From: Maniola hyperantus
Taxonomy: Eukaryota; Arthropoda; Insecta; Lepidoptera; Nymphalidae
NCBI RefSeq assembly: GCF_902806685.2
Contig: NW_027188977.1
Coordinates: forward strand, 43,998 to 107,997
DNA: 64,000 nt
Reading direction: 5' to 3'
Both the position numbers and the translations under genes were made by a program. Positions within the stretch are counted from its first letter, which is position 1, and the number at the start of each line of letters is the position of its first letter. The notes under the pieces are model-generated. The model made no database searches. It saw nothing but the letters and a program-made list of their open reading frames with translations, and had not been told where the DNA came from. Positions 8,829-18,363 of this stretch are shown here, one piece after another.

Positions 8829-9815
8829 ATGACGATTCGTGTAGGAATTAATGGTCTGGGTAGAATAGGAAGAAGTGTTCTGCGCGCTATCCATGAAGTG
8901 GAAAAATATAGCAAGCAGATAGAAGTTGTAGCAGTGAACGGATCGCTCGGTGCTGAGCAGCATGCACATTTGATTAAATATGATTCTGTTCATGGCAAAT
9001 TCAGTGGTGATATTGATTTTAATGAGTCTCAAAATTGGCTATCTATAAACGGCAGAAAATTTTCTTTATATAGAGAACGGAGCCCTGAAAATATTCCTTG
9101 GAATGTTGATGTAATACTTGAATGTACTGGTGCATTTAACAAGCGTGAAGAAGCAATAAGGCACAATGCAGAGAAAGTAATTGTCTCTGCTCCAGTTCCG
9201 GATGCTGATGTCACTATAGTTTACGGTGTGAATAACGATATGCTCGAAAAAGAGCATAAAGTGATATCAGCAGGTTCTTGCACTACAAATTGCCTGGCTC
9301 TAATTGTGCAGGTTCTACACTCCAATCTAGGTATAAAAAGCGGTTTTATGACTACTATACATGCCTACACGAATGATCAAAATGTTCTTGATGGTAATCA
9401 TAAAGATTTGCGCAGGGCAAGGGCTTGCGGACTATCTATGGTGCCAACTACAACCGGGGCAGCAAAAACAATCGGTTCTGTAATTCCTGAATTAAAGGGA
9501 AAGCTAGATGGCACTGCCGTCAGAGTTCCAGTTAGCAATGTTTCTATGGTTGATTTTACATTTACGACTGATAAGAAAGCGACCGTTAAAGAAATAAATG
9601 AAATGTTTAAGGATGCAGCAAGCAATGTGCTTTCTGTATGTGCGGAACCTTTAGTTTCAATAGACTTTGTGCATAACCCTTATAGTGCAATTGTGGATTC
9701 AACTGGTACATATGTTACAGGCAACATCTGTAGAGTTGCAGCGTGGTATGACAATGAGTGGGCTTTTTCGCTGAGAATGTTAGACATAGCATTATTGAGC
9801 CATAGTAAAGTATGA
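8829..9815 (+). CDS. gap: Glyceraldehyde-3-phosphate dehydrogenase
   Basis: This enzyme catalyses the NAD(P)-dependent interconversion of glyceraldehyde-3-phosphate and 1,3-bisphosphoglycerate, in glycolysis or gluconeogenesis. The Rossmann motif VGINGLGRIGR opens the protein. The active-site cysteine lies in SAGSCTTNCLAL (about residue 151 from this start). The phosphate-binding TTTGAAK and the C-terminal WYDNEWAFSLRMLD are present. The frame could open at a TTG four codons earlier, but the ATG at 8829 puts the family's usual N-terminus first. The stop overlaps the tatC start (ATGA), so the two are translationally coupled. The frame is intact and of normal length. Confidence 0.93.
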   Translation: MTIRVGINGLGRIGRSVLRAIHEVEKYSKQIEVVAVNGSLGAEQHAHLIKYDSVHGKFSGDIDFNESQNWLSINGRKFSLYRERSPENIPWNVDVILECTGAFNKREEAIRHNAEKVIVSAPVPDADVTIVYGVNNDMLEKEHKVISAGSCTTNCLALIVQVLHSNLGIKSGFMTTIHAYTNDQNVLDGNHKDLRRARACGLSMVPTTTGAAKTIGSVIPELKGKLDGTAVRVPVSNVSMVDFTFTTDKKATVKEINEMFKDAASNVLSVCAEPLVSIDFVHNPYSAIVDSTGTYVTGNICRVAAWYDNEWAFSLRMLDIALLSHSKV

Positions 9816-10564
9816 ATGAAAACTCGAACAAATATGCCTCTTTTTATGAGCACTTTGCGGAACTCAGAAAAAGAGTTATCTTTTGCTTTCTATTTTTTTG
9901 CGTTGCTTTTGGTTTTTGTTACTACTTTAAGGAAAATATATACCGTTTTTTACTTGCACCTTTAATAGAAGCAACAAAAGGTAGCGAAGGTTTTTCTTTA
10001 ATTTACACAGACTTAACAGAGGCATTTTTTGTGTATCTCCAAGTTGCAATAATGAGCGCACTTTTGTTTTCTTTTCCTGTGTTTGCATGGCAATTTTATA
10101 TGTTCTTAGCACCTGGGTTATATAAAAGTGAAAGGGCAGTGTTGTTGCCATACTTAATTGCAACACCGGTTTTATTTGTAACGGGAGCTACTGTAGTCTA
10201 TTACTATATATTTCCTTTAGCCTGGAAGTTTTTCATCACTTTTGAACATAGTGGGAAATCTTTCGGTATACCAATAGAGTTTATGCCATCAGTTAGCGAA
10301 TATTTAGACCTCGTTCTCCAATTTATGTTTGCATTTGGCACTGCATTTCAAATTCCAGTAATACTCACATTGATGGTGAGAGTAGGGTTACTCACTACAC
10401 AAAGTTTGTCAAATAAACGCAGAATTGCAATAGTGGTAATTTTTATTATTGCTGCAATCTTAACTCCACCTGATGTATTAAGCCAAGTAGGGCTTGCAAT
10501 ACCAATGCTGATTCTATATGAATTGTCCATTCTGATATGTAGGTATATTGAGAAGAGTGCTTAA
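9812..10564 (+). CDS. tatC: Sec-independent protein translocase subunit TatC
   Basis: This 250-residue polytopic inner-membrane protein is the signal-peptide receptor of the twin-arginine translocation pathway, which exports folded proteins. The N-terminal EHFAELRKRVIF is the TatC signature, and six hydrophobic segments follow, including FPVFAWQFYMFLAPGLY near 90 and the conserved AAILTPPDVLSQ near 215. Length is normal. It overlaps gap by four bases. No tatA or tatB is in the window. The frame is intact. Confidence 0.93.
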   Translation: MNENSNKYASFYEHFAELRKRVIFCFLFFCVAFGFCYYFKENIYRFLLAPLIEATKGSEGFSLIYTDLTEAFFVYLQVAIMSALLFSFPVFAWQFYMFLAPGLYKSERAVLLPYLIATPVLFVTGATVVYYYIFPLAWKFFITFEHSGKSFGIPIEFMPSVSEYLDLVLQFMFAFGTAFQIPVILTLMVRVGLLTTQSLSNKRRIAIVVIFIIAAILTPPDVLSQVGLAIPMLILYELSILICRYIEKSA

Positions 10565-10698
10565 AAAAACAAGAATATTAGTTGTTGAAAAAAAAGATGA
10601 ATACCTGAGCGCCTTTTCTTGTTTGAGTGTATGTGATATGTGATGCCACTCCGGTTGATTTTTTTGTTAAAATATGGAATAATTAAGCTTAAGTTTTT
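10565..10698. other. Intergenic region
   Basis: Spacer between tatC and the repeat protein. The segments AACAAGAA and TTCTTGTTTG about 50 bases apart can pair weakly; no confident terminator or promoter is seen. Confidence 0.3.
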
Positions 10699-11808
10699 AT
10701 GTTAGGTAAGTATATGGTAAATCAAAGATTACAGAGAGTATACGAGCAGTTAAGGGAAATAATAGAGCAAGGCGAAGGCGAGAGTGTTAATGACCTTTTA
10801 AAGGGAAGATCAAGAGATGATTTTTTGACGATTTTTACTTGTGCAAATATACGTAAAAAGTGCCAAGATGGTGTGGAATATGCTGTACCGCCGCTTAGCT
10901 ATGCTCTAGATTTTGCTGTACCGCCGCTTAGCTATCGTCTAGATTTTAATGAGAGGGAAGAAATAACTGAAGAGGTCTTACTTATAGTTAAAGAGCAAGG
11001 TATATTAAAAAAAGTTCTTACTTCTGCAAATATACGTAAAAAGTGCCCAGATGGTGTGGAGTATGATATAACACCGCTTGGCTATACTCTAGATTCTAAT
11101 AATTGGAAAGAAAAAGCTGGAGTTCTTTTAGGTGCAGCTAAAGAGGAAGGTATATTAAAAAAAGTTCTTACTTCTGCAAATATATGTAAAAAGTATCCAG
11201 ATAGTACGAAATATATGAAATATATAATACCGTTTACTTATGCTCTAGATTTTAATGATTGGAAAGAAAAAGCTGGAGTTCTTTTAGGTGCAGCTAAAAA
11301 GGAAGGTATATTAAAAGAGGTTCTTATTTGTGCAAATACGTATGCAACACCGATTGTCTATGCTCTAGGTTTTAATGATGGGGGAGAAAGAACTAAAACT
11401 ATTTTAGATGCAGCTAAAGAGGAAGGTATATTAAAAGAAGTTCTTACTAGCATGGTAGAAAGTGATTATGAAAGATTAAAACGTTCTTTATGGGTAACTG
11501 AAAATCATGATTCTCTAAACGAAATTTATAAAATTGAGAAGAGTATGGCAATTGATATAGCAATGAAAGTTGGTGGTGCTTCTAGTATTATAGCTGGATT
11601 AATAGCTTTCGGTGGATGTTTTGCTGCTGGTGTTCAATTACCAATATTGGCTTTAGTTGGTATAGCTGTAGCTGCTGCGCTGGCAGTCGGGATTGTTGCT
11701 GGTGGCATTACATATGCAGTATTAAAACCTAGTAATAAACTAGATGGACCAGACCTCAAACAAAGTAGCGAGTGTTGCTCAGACAGTATCATAGTTTACG
11801 CGTTATGA
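10699..11808 (+). CDS. Repeat protein with two C-terminal membrane segments
   Basis: 369 residues. Residues about 45-255 are four to five degenerate repeats of roughly 35-45 residues built on EEGILKKVLTSANIRKK, a short variable loop ending Y-x-LDFN, and WKEKAGVLLGAAK. They are helix-turn-helix units resembling ankyrin-type solenoids without the classical consensus. A small in-frame duplication gives AVPPLSYALDF followed by AVPPLSYRLDF. Near 290-345 two hydrophobic segments (SSIIAGLIAFGGCFAAGV and LVGIAVAAALAVGIVAGGI) form a probable helical hairpin. Repeat domains with a membrane hairpin occur among Wolbachia host-interaction proteins, so an effector role is possible but inferred. An alternative start is the ATG at 10714. 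Confidence 0.75.
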   Translation: MLGKYMVNQRLQRVYEQLREIIEQGEGESVNDLLKGRSRDDFLTIFTCANIRKKCQDGVEYAVPPLSYALDFAVPPLSYRLDFNEREEITEEVLLIVKEQGILKKVLTSANIRKKCPDGVEYDITPLGYTLDSNNWKEKAGVLLGAAKEEGILKKVLTSANICKKYPDSTKYMKYIIPFTYALDFNDWKEKAGVLLGAAKKEGILKEVLICANTYATPIVYALGFNDGGERTKTILDAAKEEGILKEVLTSMVESDYERLKRSLWVTENHDSLNEIYKIEKSMAIDIAMKVGGASSIIAGLIAFGGCFAAGVQLPILALVGIAVAAALAVGIVAGGITYAVLKPSNKLDGPDLKQSSECCSDSIIVYAL

Positions 11809-12279
11809 GTACTTTTAAGATCTATAATAAATATGATCTCTAAATACTAATATATAATACTTAAAGAGATACTTTAACACTTCTTCTTAAGTGCTAATCT
11901 GGAGGTTCAACAAGTTGCTGTTTTAAAGGTTGGGAAATAGTTTTATTAGTATCGAAAATTACATAATATATATTATGGAAAGGCTGGATCCCAGTGTCGG
12001 AGCACTGGGATGACACCGTCTGTTGCGCAAATTACCTGCTAATTGCAATGTTCGTACAGCTGTGGATTCCGCTAACTAGTAGCGGAATGACGAATTTGTC
12101 GTTTTTCAAATTGTCGGTAAATCTAAGTCAGTTTAGCTATATAAAACATAGTATAAAAAGAGCTATTTCAGCAAAGTTTCAAACAAATAAAGTTCATTAG
12201 CCTCACAATTGGCACTTTACAAGTTAACGAATTATTATAACTTCTACCAAGATAATAATATAGTAAGGTTTGGTAGTGA
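11809..12279. repeat. Intergenic region with Wolbachia palindromic repeats
   Basis: No gene is visible. At about 11990-12012 is CCCAGTGTCGGAGCACTGGG and at about 12066-12090 ATTCCGCTAACTAGTAGCGGAAT. Both belong to the short hairpin-forming repeats scattered through this window. From about 12200 a frame (ending in SEVSK near 12288) appears to be the displaced N-terminal part of the following metalloprotease. Confidence 0.55.
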
Positions 12280-13608
12280 GGTATCAAAATAGGAAAATAC
12301 ATCAACGCATGGTCTTATAAGAAGACTGACCATCACGATTGTGCAAACGATGGTACTTGTGGGCAATCTATAACGGATTTTAGGATTGGTAATTCTGACA
12401 TTTCTTTCTACGATAACTATGGAAGAACGATCGCACAGATACCTAAGTTGCCTAACGGAAACTCTATTACATACTATAATAATTTATATAAAACTGCACA
12501 ATCAAGAAACTTTGATGAGAATACAAAATACGCAGGATTACAAGATGTGCTGCCTAATCAATTCAACTATAGGTGTAAAGATCTAGATTTCACCATAAAT
12601 TTTGATAGCCTATCACAACGCGAGCAAGATCAAGTAAAAATGGATATCCAAAGTGCTTATGATGCATATAAAGCAAAGTTTTGTATTGATAGACCAGGAG
12701 CTGTACAGATCTATATTTTTAATAATAAAGATGATTATAGAAAATATGGTGCTCTAATTCCGAGATTTGCTGGACATCAGAGTATGATTGATAATTCTGG
12801 GGGAATGGCATCTGAAGAAAGCCTGATGTGCTATAAAAATGCTTATATGGATAATGTTTTAGCCCATGAATTGGGTCACGTATTTCAATTCAAGTTTTCC
12901 CCAACAAAAGTAAGGGAATTGGACCAGGTAAATAGTCAGCTGATGGCAAATGCAATTGGGCTTGAGGTAGAAGAAAAAAATTATAAAGCTATTTGCAAGC
13001 AGATGGGTGTAGATGAATATAACGACCGTGGATGGATGTTTCAATTTAAATATAAAGGAACCAATTATGATATACAACACAATGGTTATCTTTCAGCAGA
13101 AGAAGAAAAACTTCAATTTATCAAAGACATTAAGAACTCTCATGAATCGCTCATTAATGAAGGGCAATTAAGTCAGAATACAACTGTAGTAATTTCTATT
13201 GATGAAAATAAGGAGATAAGTCAAATGTATTTTCATAATCCAGACAAGAATATGTCCGACTGGTTAGATAAGATACTTATAAGCAGAAGTAAACCTGAAC
13301 AAGATGTGGATGAAGTAGATCATACAGAAGAAAAAGAACCCGAAGAGGATACTCAGCAACCCAGTAACTTCTTATCCAATATTTTTTCAGCAATTAAATC
13401 CATTATTGATTCTATCTCGTCATTCTTTTCATGGTTATTTGGGTCTAAAGAGGAAGAACAATCTGATGACAATCTTTCTTTGCTTAACTTATCAGAAGAA
13501 CAATCCGATGACAATCTTTCTTTGCTTAAACCTGATGTGGATAAGTTAGGTCACGATGTTAGAGATCACTTATCAGATCATTATCACTCACCTGATGAGT
13601 TCATGTAG
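12280..13608 (+). pseudogene. HELGH zinc metalloprotease with damaged 5' end
   Basis: The frame opens at 12280 directly after a stop and has no ATG; a TTG at 12448 is the only late start. Counting from that TTG, the zinc motif HELGH is at 140-144, followed by a lineage-specific region and a hydrophobic segment (FSAIKSIIDSISSFFSWLF) near 315. A small duplication (EEQSDDNLSLL twice) lies just after it. The peptide before 12292 continues sensibly in the neighbouring frame and would join if one A were added in the A4 run near 12286-12289, so a one-base deletion is likely. It is a distant paralogue of the HEFAH protease at 46344-47351 (shared KDDY strand before the active site). Substrate unknown. 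Confidence 0.65.
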
Positions 13609-14054
13609 TGTAACTATTTTATAGCCACTCCCCTCCCCTTTTTAGTTGTTCAGCAAATATAGAGAGGCTAAAGGGAGTGGTATTACTTAGATAAAAAACC
13701 AGGCAGATCATTCTGAAATTCTTGCATTTTCTGTCTATAACTAACCCAAGAAAGGTTTCCCGCGATTCATTCGCGGTATCTCAGCCGCTAACAAGTAGCG
13801 GGATGACAGCAATTCTACGTCATACCGTCACGGTATCTCTAGATCCCGCTAACAAGCAGCGGGATGACGGTTGTCAGCTTCCCCTGTCATCCCAGTAGCT
13901 CCTTCGGTGTCATTCCAGTGCTTGACACTGGAATCCAGCTTTTTCATAATCATCAAAACGTTGTACTTTAGCATAAAACGGCTACTTTTATGCTTACCAA
14001 CTTAATAAAATTCCTGGATCCCAGTGTCTGGGCACTGGGATGACAAAAAAAGGA
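13609..14054. repeat. Intergenic cluster of palindromic repeats
   Basis: No gene. A CCACTCCC...GGGAGTGG hairpin at about 13624-13680 just follows the protease and may end its transcript. From 13760 to 14054 there are consecutive hairpin repeats of the types CCGCGATTCATTCGCGG, CCGCTAACAAGTAGCGG and CCAGTGCTTGACACTGG, typical of Wolbachia intergenic DNA. Confidence 0.6.
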
Positions 14055-14572
14055 GCACTGGGATGACACCATTTGTTGTGTTTAACAAAGTTCGTACTTA
14101 GCTTCATGTTAGCTATAAACGTTAAGAAATTTACCAAATAAAAAAAAAGGCAAAAGAAGCCCCGTGGTTATTATCCGCTTTAAAATATTGGCGTTTTTTA
14201 TGTTTTTTAAACGCTTGACAAGCGAGATTCAGCTGCTTTTAATTGCAACTAACCTACGCTGCAAATGTTTAAGAAATTTACTAAGCAGAAAAAAAGACAA
14301 AGAATCCCCGAGTTAGCTAGTCTTTTACTATCTCTGTCGAGTATTGGCATTTTTTGATGTCTTGTAACGCTTTATAAGCGCGTTCAGCTTATTTAGATAA
14401 AAATCTAGATGTAGATGAAGTTTTGTAAAGGCATACAGTATCTATATACTGCAAAAAATTGAACATAAGACGCCGATACATTAAGTAATCCTTACCTTTT
14501 AATCTGCAGATTGGCGAAAGCAAATACAATAGCTTCAGTTTCATGATAAGGGCGCTGGCGGAGTTTGTCAAG
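14055..14572 (-). repeat. Left arm of a ~515-bp inverted repeat
   Basis: This segment reappears, reverse-complemented and nearly identical, at about 18364-18878. The pair flanks the serS/Ulp1/dus segment, so homologous recombination could invert the 3.8 kb between them. A short frame that potentially encodes about 60 residues (containing KLKLLYLLSPICRLKG) is present in both arms. It may be the remnant of a small mobile element, but no transposase is recognisable. Confidence 0.75.
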
Positions 14573-14617
14573 GAAGTTTTTCGTTTCTGTGAGCCACCTG
14601 CTAACCGACAGCTAACA

Positions 14618-14857
14618 TTAACTACCAATATCATATCTGAAGAAACCCCCTGGCCATTCTAAAAAATTTAATGCTGAGTACACCTTACTTTTGGCTTCCT
14701 CTATAGTGCTCCCTTCTGCTACTATATTTAGCACTCTTCCGCCATCTGAAACCCAATTACCACTCTCATCTAATTTAGTACCAGCATGAAACACCAATAT
14801 ACCAGGAATGCTTTCAATTTTATCTAATCCCTTAATTACTTCTCCCTTTTGACCAAC
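14618..14857 (-). pseudogene. purD: C-terminal fragment of phosphoribosylamine-glycine ligase
   Basis: About 78 codons match the end of PurD, the enzyme that joins glycine to phosphoribosylamine in purine synthesis. The signatures are KGEVIKGLDKI, GGRVLNIVAEG and the terminal WPGGFFRYDIG followed by a stop. The ATP-grasp catalytic core and the whole N-terminus are absent. The fragment is joined directly to the truncated serS at about 14851-14857, in a different frame. It therefore has no start of its own and makes no enzyme. It is the product of a deletion or rearrangement. Confidence 0.85.
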
Positions 14858-15894
14858 CATACCTCTATGTCATAAGTCCTTTGTGCAGCAAAACCCATAT
14901 CACCACTACACAGTAGCATTACTCTATACGATAATTCTAGTTTTTTTAATATCTCTTCAACAACACTCGTCATGCGCTTAAGTTCATCGTTTGATTGGTC
15001 TTCAGTTGTAATACTCACCAATTCCACTTTACCAAATTGGTGTTGCCTTATCATGCCTCTCGTGTCTCGCCCTGCGCTGCCTGCTTCTTTACGAAAACAC
15101 TCTGAATACGCAGTAAAGCGAATAGGCAGTTCTTTTTTTTCTATTATTTTATCAGTAACCAAATTTGTCAGAACCACTTCACCTGTGGGAATCAGCCTTA
15201 ATTCGTCGGTAGTTAGATATGAATCATTAGAAAATTTCGGTAGCTGACCAACGTTATACATAGCCTCGTTTTTCACCAAAGCTGGGTGATACACTTCAGT
15301 ATAGCCAAATTCATTAACATGCATTTCAAGCATAAAATTTATTAGCGCTCGTCCAAGCTTAGCTAACTGTCCTTTTAATATCGCAAATCTTGATCCGGAA
15401 ATTCTCACCGCTTGTTCGAAGTCCATTAAACCTAATTTTTCTCCGAGTTCATAATGAGATTCTGGTACAAAATCAAACTGTCTTTTTCCTCCATATCTTC
15501 TCACCTCTAAATTAGAGTTCTCATCTGCGCCTATTGGCACATCTTGCGCAGAAATATTTGGCAAGTTAGATAAAACATTCACTAACTTATCCTTTTCTGC
15601 TTGCTCTTTTAAGCTAATTGCCTCTATCTCATTCGTGATGTTTTTTGATGATTTTATTTGCTCTTCACAAGGGGTCTTGCTCATTTTAAGCTTCTTTATT
15701 TCCTCTGTGATTTCATTGCGCTGCCTATTTAAATCTTGCAATTTAGTGGTTAATGACCTTTTCTCGTGATCAATTTCTAATACCTCTTTTGCAGTAAACT
15801 CTCTTATCCCCCTGCTTTTCATTGCCTTTTCAAATCCTTTAGGGTTTTTGCGAATATATTCTATATCATGCATATATTGTGCTATTACTAACAT
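14851..15894 (-). pseudogene. serS: Seryl-tRNA synthetase, C-terminally truncated
   Basis: SerS charges tRNA-Ser. The N-terminal coiled-coil arm (about residues 35-105) and class II motif 2 (FRKEAGSAGRDTRGMIRQHQ near 268) are intact. The match runs to CSGDMGFAAQRTYDIEVWL, about residue 346. It then runs out of frame into purD sequence and stops after VKREK at 14836. The missing 75-80 residues carry motif 3, which binds ATP, so the product cannot be active. A living Wolbachia could not survive with this as its only copy. The start ATG at 15894 may be replaced by the internal one at 15873 (MHDIEYIRKNP), which fits the family better. Confidence 0.88.
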
Positions 15895-16016
15895 TATTAC
15901 TGTACTTCAAAAGCTCTTAATATTCAATATTTTCTCATACTACTAAAATTATTATGGTTGATTTTTTTGTTAGAATTTGTTAAAATTTAATTAACTTAGC
16001 GTTCATAGGATATAGT

Positions 16017-17285
16017 ATGTTGGGCATCACAGAAAAATATAATCAATTTAAAGAGAGCACTTACTTTGCTGGTGGGAAATTTGTTATCTGCGCTACTTGT
16101 GTATGCCTAGCAGCCACATTCGCTGCTGGCTGTTTAGGAGCGGTAATAGGATCCCCTCTATTGACCTTTCCACTTGCTATGCTAATTTCTCATCCTGTGA
16201 TTTGGATTATAATGGGAGTAGTTCTTACAACAGCATACAAATTAGCGAAGAACTATATTAATGGAAATGGAAAAGGAGCTTCAAAGGGGGAAAAGAGTGA
16301 ATCAATGGACAGTGGGGTGGATACTATATCAAGAAAAACAGACGGTTCAGATGATACAGAGCGTAGAAGTTCTTCTACTTCGTTAGATAGTGGTTTGGGT
16401 GGTAAAGAGTTTCATGAAAATTTGGATACTCTTGTGCATCAGACAAATAGAGAAAATTATACCTATTGGCTACAACAACATGATATTGCTCATATTGCAA
16501 GAGCTGTATATAACTATTCAGAGAGTTCAGATGGCCATATATACTTTTGTATTCCTGGTAATCTTGAATCCTTGAATGAAAGATTGAGAGAATATAAAAA
16601 TAAAGCAGAACAAGAGAATTTGAGAATATTTACCTCAGTTATTAATTTAGGTGGTAATCATTGGGTGACGCTAGTTATTGCATACAATCCAGATAGTAAA
16701 AAATTTAGAGCTTATTATTGCGATTCTTTTAGTGCTGATTTACCAAGTCCTGGTAGTCAACGTAAGAAAATAGAACTTGCAAATGAAATTAAAGACGAGT
16801 TATTTGCACCTCTTACTAACCAAGCCAGTGAATTAAATGCACAAGGAAAAAAAGAAATGGGTCAAGATGTCCGAAAAACAGCACAAACGTGTCGGGACAA
16901 GAAAAATGAATTAATTAATGTCCCAATAAATACTGATAATATAGTGAGCGCACTGGAAGCAGTTTTGGAAATAGAGAACTGTAATATAAGAAGCTCCGGA
17001 GCCAAACAACAAAGCGATGGACATAACTGTGGCATATTCGCACTAGAAAATGCTCATAAAATTACACAAATGCTCAACGAAGGCAAATCATTTGACGAAA
17101 TTGACAAAGAGTTATCAGAATATAAATTTGATTTGAATGGGAAAAGAAGAGAGTTTACAAAAGCGCTTATGGAGGATGAAGGGTGGAAAGAGCATTTAAA
17201 AAACGGGCTTTTGTGCGATCTTCCACCAGGAACGGACACCTCTCTTACCTCAAGGGTGCAGAATACAGCTCAGGTTGCTATATAG
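16017..17285 (+). CDS. Ulp1-like (C48) cysteine protease with N-terminal membrane segments
   Basis: 422 residues. A C48/ULP1 protease domain occupies about 145-390. The catalytic residues can be read as His215 in GGNHWVTLV, Asp236 in YYCDSF, Gln331 or 332, and Cys338 in SDGHNCGIFALENA. Residues 20-75 hold two hydrophobic segments (FVICATCVCLAATFAAG and FPLAMLISHPVIWIIMGVV), suggesting membrane anchoring, followed by a Ser/Asp-rich linker. C48 enzymes remove ubiquitin or SUMO, and bacterial members act on host proteins after secretion. That role is inferred. The Wolbachia cytoplasmic-incompatibility factor CidB has the same fold in its C-terminus, but this protein is much shorter and lacks a cidA neighbour. 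The frame is complete. Confidence 0.85.
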   Translation: MLGITEKYNQFKESTYFAGGKFVICATCVCLAATFAAGCLGAVIGSPLLTFPLAMLISHPVIWIIMGVVLTTAYKLAKNYINGNGKGASKGEKSESMDSGVDTISRKTDGSDDTERRSSSTSLDSGLGGKEFHENLDTLVHQTNRENYTYWLQQHDIAHIARAVYNYSESSDGHIYFCIPGNLESLNERLREYKNKAEQENLRIFTSVINLGGNHWVTLVIAYNPDSKKFRAYYCDSFSADLPSPGSQRKKIELANEIKDELFAPLTNQASELNAQGKKEMGQDVRKTAQTCRDKKNELINVPINTDNIVSALEAVLEIENCNIRSSGAKQQSDGHNCGIFALENAHKITQMLNEGKSFDEIDKELSEYKFDLNGKRREFTKALMEDEGWKEHLKNGLLCDLPPGTDTSLTSRVQNTAQVAI

Positions 17286-17313
17286 TTTACAATGAAGAAT
17301 TACCATTAACCTT

Positions 17314-18285
17314 ATGCCCCTGCAAATAGGAAATCTAACGATTGATTCCCCGGTAATCTTAGCTCCAATGTCTGGGGTGACTGATTATCCGTTCAGAAGT
17401 ATTGTAAAGAAACTTGGTGCAAGTTTGTTAGTTTCAGAGATGATTGCAAGCAGAGCTATGATTATGCAAACTCGCCAGAGTCTGCAAAAAGCAAAAGTCG
17501 ATGAATTAACTGCTGTGCAGCTTGCTGGATGCGAGCCCGATGTTATGGCAGAAGCTGCAAAACTAAATGAGGATATGGGTGCAAAAATTATAGACATAAA
17601 CTTTGGTTGCCCTGTTAAAAAAGTTGTAAACGGTTATGCAGGATCAGCGCTAATGCGTGATGAGAAAAAAGCTGCTGAAATTATTGAAGCTGTGGTCAAT
17701 GCAGTAAATATACCAGTTACGGTGAAAATGCGCACTGGATGGAACGATGAAAATCGCAATGCTCCAAGTTTAGCAAAAATCGCAGAGGACTTAGGGGCAA
17801 AAATGATTACTGTGCATGGAAGGACAAGAGCGCAGCTCTATAACGGTCAAGCAGATTGGAAATTCGTTAGAAATGTTAAAGAACAAGTGAAAATTCCAGT
17901 TATAGTAAATGGCGATATTAAAAACTTGAGTGATATTCAAAGTGCTCTTAAAGAATCCGGAGCAGACGGAGTGATGATAGGTCGTGGTGCCTACGGTAAA
18001 CCTTGGCTGATTAATCAAGCAATGCACTTTCTCAGTGGAAGTAAAACTTCTGAACCAACAGCTTCAGAGAGATTAAGCATCATACTTGAGCATTACGATA
18101 ATATTCTTGAGTACTATGGAAATGACACGGGGATAAAGATGGCCCGCAAACACATAGGTTGGTACAGTAGCGGGCTTCAATGCTCATCTGAATTTCGTAT
18201 GAGAGTAAATAACATGACAGATAGCACAGAAGTGAAAGAAAATATTATTGGCTTTTTTGGTCAAGAGACACACGTATCTGTTTAG
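17314..18285 (+). CDS. dusB: tRNA-dihydrouridine synthase (DusB-like)
   Basis: This flavoenzyme reduces specific uridines to dihydrouridine in tRNA. Family signatures are LAPMSGVTDYPFR at about 17-29, INFGCPVKKVVNGYAGSALM near 93-112 (with the catalytic cysteine), VKMRTGWND near 137, ITVHGRTRAQLYNG near 165 and GVMIGRGAYGKPW near 215. The 323-residue length is normal and the frame is intact. It lies 28 bases downstream of the Ulp1-like gene. The DusB subgroup is the most likely because that is usual for alphaproteobacteria. It is enclosed by the 0.5-kb inverted repeats. Confidence 0.9.
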   Translation: MPLQIGNLTIDSPVILAPMSGVTDYPFRSIVKKLGASLLVSEMIASRAMIMQTRQSLQKAKVDELTAVQLAGCEPDVMAEAAKLNEDMGAKIIDINFGCPVKKVVNGYAGSALMRDEKKAAEIIEAVVNAVNIPVTVKMRTGWNDENRNAPSLAKIAEDLGAKMITVHGRTRAQLYNGQADWKFVRNVKEQVKIPVIVNGDIKNLSDIQSALKESGADGVMIGRGAYGKPWLINQAMHFLSGSKTSEPTASERLSIILEHYDNILEYYGNDTGIKMARKHIGWYSSGLQCSSEFRMRVNNMTDSTEVKENIIGFFGQETHVSV

Positions 18286-18363
18286 GGGCGTGGCTAATGT
18301 GCAAATATTAAAGCAAAAGTGGTCAGTGCTTGACACTGGCTTTTTAAGTCATAAAAACCTACT

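Noticed and set aside
16017..17285. Cytoplasmic-incompatibility factor cidB
   Set aside because: Same protease fold only. The protein is far too short, has N-terminal membrane segments and no cidA upstream.
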